Source: Pseudomonas saxonica (GTDB lineage: Bacteria; Pseudomonadota; Gammaproteobacteria; Pseudomonadales; Pseudomonadaceae). Taken from it: a stretch of 64,000 bases of DNA. The stretch lies in the NCBI RefSeq assembly GCF_007858365.1, contig NZ_VFIO01000001.1:1240001-1304000 (forward strand), read 5' to 3'. A model generated the notes under the pieces. It did not search any database. It was not told the origin of the DNA and saw only the letters and a list, made by a program, of their open reading frames with translations. The position numbers and the translations under genes were made by a program. This document shows positions 39,736 to 46,669 of this stretch, piece by piece (position 1 is the first letter of the stretch; the number at the start of each line of letters is the position of its first letter).

Positions 39736-40011
39736 TTACGCTGCGACGACTGCTGTCTTCGGAACGATGCTTACATAGCGACGACCGAAGGCGCCTTTAA
39801 CCTGGAACTTGATCACGCCTTCCACTTTCGCGAACAGGGTGTGATCTTTGCCCATACCAACGCCGTAGCCAGCGTGGAATTGGGTGCCGCGCTGACGCAC
39901 GATGATGTTGCCCGGGATGATAGCCTGGCCGCCATACATCTTCACGCCAAGGCGTTTGGCTTCTGAGTCGCGACCGTTACGGGTACTACCACCAGCTTTT
40001 TTGTGTGCCAT
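39736..40011 (-). CDS. rpmA: 50S ribosomal protein L27
   Basis: L27 reaches the peptidyl transferase centre with its N-terminal tail. The 91-residue protein starts [20 protein letters not shown] and has the [17 protein letters not shown] segment. It is 34 bases after rplU. Confidence 0.98.
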   Translation of the reverse strand: MAHKKAGGSTRNGRDSEAKRLGVKMYGGQAIIPGNIIVRQRGTQFHAGYGVGMGKDHTLFAKVEGVIKFQVKGAFGRRYVSIVPKTAVVAA

Positions 40012-40045
40012 GAGTCAATTCTCCTAGTGAGGAATTAGGCTGAAA

Positions 40046-40360
40046 TTAAGCCTGAATACCGGTGATTTTGATCTCGGTGTACCACTGGCGGTGGCCCATA
40101 CGCTTCATGTGGTGCTTACGACGACGGAACTTGATGATGCGGACTTTATCGTGACGACCTTGGGAGATCACTTCAGCCACAACAGTGGCGCCAGGTACAA
40201 CTGGAGCGCCGATATTTACGTCGTCGCCATTGGCAACCAACAGAACGCGATCAAAAGTTACGGATTCGCCGGTAGCGATTTCCAGTTTTTCGATCTTCAG
40301 GTATTCACCTGGAGCTACTTTGTACTGCTTGCCACCAGTAACGATTACTGCGTACGACAT
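40046..40360 (-). CDS. rplU: 50S ribosomal protein L21
   Basis: L21 is a 104-residue beta-barrel ribosomal protein: [15 protein letters not shown] at the start and [16 protein letters not shown] near the end. The start at 40360 is the family one; the open frame upstream is not coding. It heads the rplU-rpmA-obgE group and diverges from ispB. Confidence 0.97.
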   Translation of the reverse strand: MSYAVIVTGGKQYKVAPGEYLKIEKLEIATGESVTFDRVLLVANGDDVNIGAPVVPGATVVAEVISQGRHDKVRIIKFRRRKHHMKRMGHRQWYTEIKITGIQA

Positions 40361-40600
40361 GGTATTTCTCCGATAATCCTGCTCACCCAGCGCTTTATAG
40401 GTAAAGGTATTGGCTGGCATGGCTGCATGGGGCTGGAACGGCCCAGATGCAATTGCGTAAGGCAGGTGCTGCCCAGGAAGTTCAGGGTGCGCGATTGTAC
40501 GCAAGGCAGGTCTGGCTTGCAAGGGGCCGTCCATCCGCCTTGACACGCCCAGCCCCCCGACCTAGCATGCCGCGCAACCCTTCTGGAGCACCTGTCGCTG

Positions 40601-41569
40601 ATGCAACCCCAAGCTTTCTACCGCGCGGTGGCGGACGATTTTAGCGCCGTCGACGGCATCATCAAGAAGCAGCTGACTTCACGCGTACCGCTGGTCTCAA
40701 AAATCGGCGACTACATTACTTCGGCCGGCGGCAAGCGTTTGCGTCCTTTATTAGTGTTGCTGTGTGGCAAGGCCCTGGGTCGCGAAGGCGATGACTTGCG
40801 CCTGCTGGCCGCCACCATTGAGTTCCTGCACACCGCCACCTTGCTTCACGACGACGTTGTGGACATGTCCGGCATGCGCCGAGGCCGCAAAACTGCCAAT
40901 GCTACCTGGGGCAATGCACCCAGCGTACTGGTCGGCGACTTTCTGTACTCTCGTTCTTTCGAAATGATGGTTGAGCTGGGCTCGATGCCGGTGATGAAAA
41001 TCCTGTCGCAAGCCACCCGTATCATTGCCGAAGGCGAAGTACTGCAACTGTCCAAGGTACGAGACGCCAGCACCACCGAAGAAACCTACATGGAAGTCAT
41101 TCGCGGTAAAACCGCAATGCTTTTCGAGGCTTCGACCCACAGTGCTGCGGCGCTGGCCGGTGCAACCCCTGAGCAAAGTGAAGCGCTGCGCACGTTCGGC
41201 GATCATCTTGGCGTCGCGTTCCAGTTGGTCGACGACTTGCTCGACTACCGGGGCGACGCGGAGTCCTTGGGCAAGAACGTCGGTGACGACCTTGCAGAAG
41301 GCAAACCGACGCTGCCACTGATCTACACCATGCGCGAAGGCACGACTGAACAGGCGGCCCTGGTTCGCAAAGCCATCCAGAAAGGTGGCATTGAAGACCT
41401 TGAAAGCATTCGTGAGGCCGTTGAAGCCTCTGGCTCCCTGGACTACACCGCCCAGTTGGCCCGCGACTTCGTTGCCCGCGCCATTGTGTGCCTCGAAGCC
41501 CTGCCGCCAAGCGAATACCGCGATGCGCTAGTTGAGCTGAGCGAATTTGCGGTCGCACGTACGCACTGA
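40601..41569 (+). CDS. ispB: Octaprenyl-type polyprenyl diphosphate synthase
   Basis: IspB builds the long side chain of ubiquinone by adding IPP units. The 322-residue trans-prenyltransferase has the first Asp-rich motif LLHDDVVDMS (Asp84, Asp85, Asp88) with RRGRKT after it, and the second FQLVDDLLDYRGD. Chain length (C40 or C45) cannot be fixed from sequence alone; Pseudomonas usually makes ubiquinone-9. Confidence 0.95.
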   Translation: MQPQAFYRAVADDFSAVDGIIKKQLTSRVPLVSKIGDYITSAGGKRLRPLLVLLCGKALGREGDDLRLLAATIEFLHTATLLHDDVVDMSGMRRGRKTANATWGNAPSVLVGDFLYSRSFEMMVELGSMPVMKILSQATRIIAEGEVLQLSKVRDASTTEETYMEVIRGKTAMLFEASTHSAAALAGATPEQSEALRTFGDHLGVAFQLVDDLLDYRGDAESLGKNVGDDLAEGKPTLPLIYTMREGTTEQAALVRKAIQKGGIEDLESIREAVEASGSLDYTAQLARDFVARAIVCLEALPPSEYRDALVELSEFAVARTH

Positions 41570-41576
41570 TCCTTAA

Positions 41577-41802
41577 CCCCTCACCCCAACCCTCTCCATT
41601 CGGGGGAGGAGCTGATTGTCGGTGATCTTAAGTTCGCACCCGGTCAGACCCCTCTCCCTCCGGGGGAGGAGTTGATTGTCGGTGATCTTAAGTTCGCGCC
41701 CGGTCAGACCCCTCTCCCTCCGGGGGAGGAGTTGATTGTCGGTGATCTTAAGTTCGCGCCCGGTCAGTCCCCTCTCCCTCTGGGAGAGGGCTAGGGTGAG
41801 GG
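41577..41802. repeat. Composite palindrome array A, 60-base period
   Basis: Four copies of a CCCTCTCC...GGGGGAGGAG-type palindrome begin at 41590, 41650, 41710 and 41770, spaced exactly 60 bases apart, with three nearly identical spacers of about 38 bases between them. The outer ends CCCCTCACCCCAACCC (from 41577) and GGGCTAGGGTGAGGG (to 41802) are inverted to each other. Because 60 is a multiple of three the minus strand stays open with a 20-residue repeat, but this is not likely to be a protein. It fills the gap between ispB and the PhnA gene. Confidence 0.85.
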
Positions 41803-41872
41803 TTTTCGCCTTCACCGCTAAAACCCTATACAATGCGCGCCTTTTAGCCGACCTGACGCTTAAGGAGCTTTA

Positions 41873-42214
41873 GTGAGCACGTTGCCACCCTGCCCAAAAT
41901 GCAACTCCGAATACACCTACGAAGATGGCGCACAGCTGATCTGCCCGGAATGCGCCCACGAATGGTCTGCCACTGGCGACGCTGAAGCGGCTGATGACGT
42001 AAAAGTCTACAAAGACTCCGCAGGCACTGTGCTGACCGATGGCGACACCATTACCGTGATCAAAGACCTGAAAATCAAGGGCACTTCACTGGTGGTTAAA
42101 GTCGGCACCAAGGTTAAAAACATCCGCTTGTGCGACGGTGACCACGATATTGACTGCAAGATCGACGGTATCGGCCCGATGAAACTCAAGTCCGAGTTCG
42201 TACGAAAAGTCTGA
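41873..42214 (+). CDS. PhnA/YjdM zinc-ribbon protein
   Basis: The 113-residue protein begins with a zinc ribbon (CPKC at 7-10 and CPEC at 24-27) and continues as the PhnA domain ([23 protein letters not shown]). Despite the old name it is not linked to phosphonate use; the function of YjdM is not established. The start is a GTG at 41873 behind AAGGAG. A TATACA box lies about 40 bases upstream. Confidence 0.92.
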   Translation: MSTLPPCPKCNSEYTYEDGAQLICPECAHEWSATGDAEAADDVKVYKDSAGTVLTDGDTITVIKDLKIKGTSLVVKVGTKVKNIRLCDGDHDIDCKIDGIGPMKLKSEFVRKV

Positions 42215-42359
42215 CTCTGCTGCACGCCTTCCTGCTCCCTGCGCAGGAAGGTGCACCACCCTCCCCACTCCCGCAATATCAAAAAGCCAGCAACTTTGAT
42301 CAGCAGCAGTTGCAACGCATAAAGATCAGAAATCCGCCAATAGGCACTTGCTATTAACT

Positions 42360-42380
42360 GAATAAGAATTATTCTCATTG
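42360..42380. promoter_or_regulatory. Candidate Fur box
   Basis: Read on the minus strand the site is AATGAGAATAATTCTTATT, matching 12 of 19 positions of the Fur consensus and close to the AATGAGAAT-type boxes of Pseudomonas. It lies 25 bases before the start of the PA4570-like gene. Confidence 0.65.
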
Positions 42381-42404
42381 GTATTAACCAAGGAGATGAC
42401 GACC

Positions 42405-42677
42405 ATGACGTATTTGATTGATGCCTGGCTGGACCGCCCACATCCGTACCTGCGAATCCTGCATAGGGAAACCGGAGAAGTCTGTGCGGTACTGGAAGAA
42501 GAAGCCCTGAACGAACTTCAGGATCAAGGGGATCTTGATTTCAATGGCCTTAACTCAAACGAGCCGGGGGTGCTCAAAGAGTTGGTGCGCAATCTATTTC
42601 TGTTTTGCTACGCCCGGGCATTGCGCCCTGCTGGCGTGAGCGAGACGCACGAACATCACGCCAAGATCGAAATATGA
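42405..42677 (+). CDS. PA4570-like small protein, likely iron-regulated
   Basis: A 90-residue soluble protein (MTYLIDAWLDRPHPYLRILH...) of the PA4570 family, identified by sequence memory and by position between ispB and fklB. The ATG at 42405 has an AAGGAG site ten bases away; an in-frame ATG nine bases earlier is too close to that site. A Fur-type box upstream suggests induction on iron limitation. No function is known. Confidence 0.8.
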   Translation: MTYLIDAWLDRPHPYLRILHRETGEVCAVLEEEALNELQDQGDLDFNGLNSNEPGVLKELVRNLFLFCYARALRPAGVSETHEHHAKIEI

Positions 42678-42690
42678 AACGCCCGGTGTA

Positions 42691-42718
42691 GCTGCGGGTT
42701 TGCCAGCAAACCCGCAGC
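42691..42718. repeat. Perfect 13-bp hairpin between convergent genes
   Basis: GCTGCGGGTTTGC and GCAAACCCGCAGC are exact inverted copies with a two-base loop, between the PA4570-like gene and fklB. It resembles Pseudomonas extragenic palindromes and may terminate both genes. Confidence 0.75.
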
Positions 42719-42739
42719 CAACGTCAAAACGCCGGGTTC

Positions 42740-43357
42740 TTACAGAACTTCCAGCAACTCAACGTCGAATACCAGAACGCTGTGCGGAGCAATGCTGCCA
42801 ACGCCTTGAGCGCCGTAAGCCAGTTCGCTCGGCACGTAGATGCGCCATTTGCTGCCGGCATTCATCAGTTGCAGGGCTTCGGTCCAACCTGCAATCACGC
42901 CACCCACCGGAAACTCGGCTGGCTGACCACGATCGTAGGAGCTGTCAAAGACAGTGCCGTCGATCAGGGTGCCGTGGTAGTGAACACGCACGGTGTCTTC
43001 ACGGGATGGCTTGGCGCCTTCACCTGTTGTCACGACTTCAAATTGCAGACCCGAAGCCAAGGTGGTGATGCCGTCTTTCTTGGCATTTTCAGCCAGGAAA
43101 GCCTTGCCTTCGCCAGCTGCCGCTTCTGCCTTGGCAGCCGCTTCAGCTTGCATGATCTCGCGGATCACTTTGAAGCTGGCCGACATTTCTTCCTGACCAA
43201 CACGGCTTTCCTTGCCAGCGAAAGCATCAGTCAGACCAGCCAGAATTGCATCCAGGCTTACGCCAGGTGGTGGGTTGTCGCGCAGTTGATCGCCCAGCTG
43301 GCGGCCAATGCCGTAGCTAACGCGGGTTTCGTCGGTCGACAGATTTACTTCGGACAT
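42740..43357 (-). CDS. fklB: FKBP-type peptidyl-prolyl isomerase FklB
   Basis: The 205-residue protein has an N-terminal dimerisation domain (ETRVSYGIGRQLGDQL, helical with a long Ala/Lys/Glu stretch near 70-90) and a C-terminal FKBP domain (VRVHYHGTLIDGTVFDSSYDRG, PVGGVIAGWTEAL, YGAQG). No signal peptide is seen, which points to cytosolic FklB rather than periplasmic FkpA. The start at 43357 is the family one. Confidence 0.94.
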   Translation of the reverse strand: MSEVNLSTDETRVSYGIGRQLGDQLRDNPPPGVSLDAILAGLTDAFAGKESRVGQEEMSASFKVIREIMQAEAAAKAEAAAGEGKAFLAENAKKDGITTLASGLQFEVVTTGEGAKPSREDTVRVHYHGTLIDGTVFDSSYDRGQPAEFPVGGVIAGWTEALQLMNAGSKWRIYVPSELAYGAQGVGSIAPHSVLVFDVELLEVL

Positions 43358-43504
43358 AACACTGCTCCGCTGTAGGGCGCATAAGAAAACCTGTTTCTCA
43401 ACAGGCACTTCCCGGGCGCCAGAATCCAAAAAAGGGCGAGCAGACTATCACAGGCCCCAAAGCCATCGAAGCCCAGCTTCTTGTAAGGCGCGTTTGCACA
43501 CAGG

Positions 43505-43993
43505 TTAATGCTTGGTCAGCTTATCCAGATAACCCATCGCAAAGGCTGACACCACAAAGGTCATGTGAATGATCACGTACCACATCAGGTACTGAGTTTC
43601 GATATTGCGCGCGTCCATAAACACCCGCAGCAGGTGGATAGAGGAAATGGCCACAATTGACGCGGCGACTTTCATCTTCAGCGACGTCGAGTCCATCGTG
43701 CCTAACCAGCTAAGCTTTTCCTTGTGCTCGTCGATGTCCAGCTGCGAGACAAAGTTCTCATAGCCCGAAATCATCACCATCACCAGCAGACCGCCCACCA
43801 GCGCCATATCAATCAACGACAGGATGACCAGGATCAAATCCGATTCAGATAATGCAAACACGTTGGGAATGACGTGAAACACTTCCTGAAAGAACTTCAA
43901 TGCCAAAGCCAGCAAGCCCAGAGACAGGCCAAAGTAAATCGGCGCCAGAATCCAGCGGGAGGCGTACATTGCGTTTTCGATAAAGCGTTCCAT
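43505..43993 (-). CDS. YqhA/UPF0114 family membrane protein (TIGR00645)
   Basis: The 162-residue protein begins [28 protein letters not shown] and has three or four membrane segments with a conserved [19 protein letters not shown] loop. It belongs to the UPF0114 family; the role is unknown. Its order after fklB matches PA4574. Confidence 0.92.
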   Translation of the reverse strand: MERFIENAMYASRWILAPIYFGLSLGLLALALKFFQEVFHVIPNVFALSESDLILVILSLIDMALVGGLLVMVMISGYENFVSQLDIDEHKEKLSWLGTMDSTSLKMKVAASIVAISSIHLLRVFMDARNIETQYLMWYVIIHMTFVVSAFAMGYLDKLTKH

Positions 43994-44134
43994 TGAATCT
44001 CACTGGGTATTAAAAAAAATGGGCGCGAGTATATCAGTGACAAAAGCACAGAGATAAAGCCTTCGAAACAGCCGGTAAAAACATTTTCTGCTAGTGTCCA
44101 TCCCTTCGGCATCGTTACGCACAGGAACTGAACA

Positions 44135-45967
44135 ATGGATCTGCGATTCCCCTTGGGTTGTCTCGGGCTTTCAATAGCGTTGCTCATCACGGGCGGCTGC
44201 TCGCCGGACGATAAACCTCAGCAGGCCAGCCTGGAAGACAGAAACGCAGCGTTCGAAAAGACCCTCGATTCGATTCAGGATCAGCAGCTCAAAGACGCCG
44301 TTGCAGACCTTGGCGGCTCGCTGCTGCTATTGGAACGCGCGCGCATCAAGCTGCAAGACAAGCCCTTCGAAACCGAATACGGCAACGACGATCTCGCGCT
44401 GCTCAAGCATTACCCTGACAGCCAGGCCCTAACCGACACCTACATCAATGGCCTGTTTGTGCTGCGCAAAAACTCCAGCTCTGATTATTTGACCGATCTG
44501 GAGCCAGTCTTTCCGTTCCCGGCCAATAGCAATGCCGAGTTCCCGTTCCCCCATGCGCTGGAATGGCAGTCCGTAACCCTGAGCAATAAACACGTGGTGC
44601 CCTTCCAGCCCGAGTGGTCTGAAACCGACCCAGGCATCCAACTCAGCCCTTCCAGTGCCAATTTGAGCAACCCTGACGACCTCACCATCACCTACCCCTA
44701 TGTCGACGGGGTAGAAACTGCGAACGCGCAACAGCCGCAGCCCCTGATGCTGCACGGCAAAGTCGAGGTGATCGCCCCCGGCAACGTGGTTAATTTCAAA
44801 CTGACACGCGAAGACGTGGGCAAAACCCGTACCGACGGTACGATCAGCGTGACCCTGCTGTCGCTGGATAAAAATGTCGCTGAAGTCGACATCATCAACA
44901 GCGCACCGCTGGCCGCTGAAGTCCGCGACACGCCGCTCAACCCTCTAATCATTCAGGCCCGCGACCACACGGGGCAATTTCTGTCACGCGCCGGGTCCAT
45001 CAATGAAAACGCCGAGCAACTGGCGTTTTATCAACAGCAACTGGATGAAATGCTTAAGCAAACCGCATGGAGCGACGCGTTTGGCCAGCAGTTGGATGAC
45101 GAGCAAAAAGCCTTTGAGGCCGAACACCCGCATCACTACAGCAAGGTGTATTTCAACGGCCCAGTTGAGAACCTCGATATCAGCGTGCTCGACTTTTCCA
45201 CCGCCAATGTCACGCGCAAAACCATTGACTTGCCAGTGCGCAACCTCGACAAGACAGTGGTGAGCAAAGATATTCAATCTCTGCCGTTATCCGTCGTGGT
45301 GTATGACGATCAGGCCGCCAACTACCTGAAGGGTTCAGCACTTGAGCCGCAGCAATTGACCAAGAGTGTAATCATCAGTCAATCGGTTGAAGACGCCAGT
45401 GCGGCAACGATTGAGTTCAGCCACCCGCCGACATTCAATGATGAGTTGCTGGGCGTACTGCCAGACACTTCTGAGGCGCCTGTCACCTTCTTCGCAGAGG
45501 ATGAGCACGGCCAACGTAGCGAGCCGCTCGAACTGCCTGTCGAAGCGTTTGATGTCGACCCGCACACAGGGGTCATCACCTACGACCTCAACCTGTTCCC
45601 CGAAACACCGGCGTATGCGGTGGGTTCAATGCCACTGTTTATCGCCTCCATCGACAAACACGCCTTCAATACCGCGCAGTTGCCCAAAGGCCTTGAGCTC
45701 AAAGGCAATGCTCTGGTCGTTGATCAAAAACTGTTTCCGGCGGAAGCCTGGCGCTTTTACGCCAAGGACGACACCGGCAACTACCTGAAAGAAGTACTGG
45801 CCGTCAGCCATAGCGCAGAACCGGATGGCCCTGCCTTATTTGACGTGCATTACTTTTATGGGCAGCCGACTTTGATTGAGAGCTACAGCCGCACAGCGCT
45901 GAACCCGGTCGAATACGGATTTGAAGTCAAACTCGCCAAAGTCCCGGATACGACAGCCCCCCGCTAA
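44135..45967 (+). CDS. Large hypothetical lipoprotein (610 aa)
   Basis: I do not recognise this protein. It has a lipoprotein signal ending LITGGC with Cys22 as the lipidation site; the next residue is Ser, so outer-membrane sorting is expected. After an acidic helical stretch (residues 30-75) the rest is beta-rich, with several Ig-like or cadherin-like looking strands (about 190-260, 330-400, 430-500) but no clear motif. There are no cysteines besides those in the signal region. It is monocistronic, preceded by an AGGAA site, and I recall no equivalent at this place in P. aeruginosa. Confidence 0.7.
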   Translation: MDLRFPLGCLGLSIALLITGGCSPDDKPQQASLEDRNAAFEKTLDSIQDQQLKDAVADLGGSLLLLERARIKLQDKPFETEYGNDDLALLKHYPDSQALTDTYINGLFVLRKNSSSDYLTDLEPVFPFPANSNAEFPFPHALEWQSVTLSNKHVVPFQPEWSETDPGIQLSPSSANLSNPDDLTITYPYVDGVETANAQQPQPLMLHGKVEVIAPGNVVNFKLTREDVGKTRTDGTISVTLLSLDKNVAEVDIINSAPLAAEVRDTPLNPLIIQARDHTGQFLSRAGSINENAEQLAFYQQQLDEMLKQTAWSDAFGQQLDDEQKAFEAEHPHHYSKVYFNGPVENLDISVLDFSTANVTRKTIDLPVRNLDKTVVSKDIQSLPLSVVVYDDQAANYLKGSALEPQQLTKSVIISQSVEDASAATIEFSHPPTFNDELLGVLPDTSEAPVTFFAEDEHGQRSEPLELPVEAFDVDPHTGVITYDLNLFPETPAYAVGSMPLFIASIDKHAFNTAQLPKGLELKGNALVVDQKLFPAEAWRFYAKDDTGNYLKEVLAVSHSAEPDGPALFDVHYFYGQPTLIESYSRTALNPVEYGFEVKLAKVPDTTAPR

Positions 45968-46281
45968 CTGAACGAGTGAGCCCGCCCGCCATTGATCTCG
46001 CGCAACTGGGCCTGCACATGCAGGCACCAGATTTGCGGGTCATTGGCCACTTGATAACCATGCAGCGTCAGGCTTTCGACGATGGAGTCAAGGGTAGATT
46101 CAGCCGCGAACGGGCCGGGAAAAGGGCCTTGGGCTTTGATCGTGGTCGGTTGCTCGCCTGCCAGGCCTGCGGCAAAGAGCAATGTCCACATCCCGTTATT
46201 GCCTGCCAGCGGACGAACGCTGCATTCAATACGGGTAACCAAGCCAAAGCATTGGCGTGTAAGGCAAAGGTTGCGCGACAT
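45964..46281 (-). CDS. PA4575-like hypothetical protein
   Basis: A 105-residue protein starting MSRNLCLTRQCFGLVTRIEC, with NNGMWTLLFAAGLAGEQPTTIKAQGPF in three consecutive stretches and LHGYQVANDPQIWCLHVQAQLRE at the end. It looks like PA4575 by position and pattern. The frame is open 42 more codons upstream but only from a TTG; the ATG at 46281 has a GAGGG site nine bases before it. Its stop overlaps the end of the 610-residue lipoprotein gene on the other strand by four bases. Confidence 0.7.
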   Translation of the reverse strand: MSRNLCLTRQCFGLVTRIECSVRPLAGNNGMWTLLFAAGLAGEQPTTIKAQGPFPGPFAAESTLDSIVESLTLHGYQVANDPQIWCLHVQAQLREINGGRAHSFS

Positions 46282-46431
46282 GGCGGCGACCCTCGGTAGA
46301 TCCTGTATCAGCCGCTCAAAACGGGCTGCATCATTCCGCTGACTACAGTGGAGGTCCTTGAGGTGAGCATAGAAGAAATATCTGACAGGTGAGAATGTCG
46401 TGACCAACGGAAGGCAGGTGAGCGCCCAACA

Positions 46432-46666
46432 CCCTCACCCCAACCCTCTCCCAGAGGGAGAGGGGGCTGATTAGTGGCGCTGCACACATCCATTTTTGCT
46501 TTTAGTCCCCTCTCCCAGAGAGAGGAGGCTGATTAGTGGCGCTGCGACATCCGCTTTTGCTTTTAGTCCCCTCTCCCAGAAGGAGAGGAGGCTGAATAGT
46601 GACGCTGCACACATCCGCTTTTGCTTTTAGTCCCCTCTCCCTCTGGGAGAGGGCTAGGGTGAGGGG
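46432..46666. repeat. Composite palindrome array B, 61-64-base period
   Basis: Four CCCTCTCCC palindromes begin at 46444, 46508, 46569 and 46633 with three similar spacers of about 40 bases. The outer ends CCCTCACCCCAACCC (46432) and GGGCTAGGGTGAGGGG (to 46666) match those of the array at 41.6 kb. The spacers share only the first bases (CTGATT) with that array. It fills the gap up to the stop of the Lon-like gene and may act as its terminator; the segment 46282-46431 holds nothing else that I can see. Confidence 0.85.
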
Positions 46667-46669
46667 CTT

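Noticed and set aside
41577..41802. CRISPR array
   Set aside because: Spacers are copies of each other, repeats are intergenic palindromes with inverted outer ends, and no cas gene is present.
41573..41833. 86-codon frame with a 20-residue repeat on the minus strand of array A
   Set aside because: The frame exists only because the repeat period is 60 bases; it has no ribosome site or conserved start and the array is better explained as a palindromic element.
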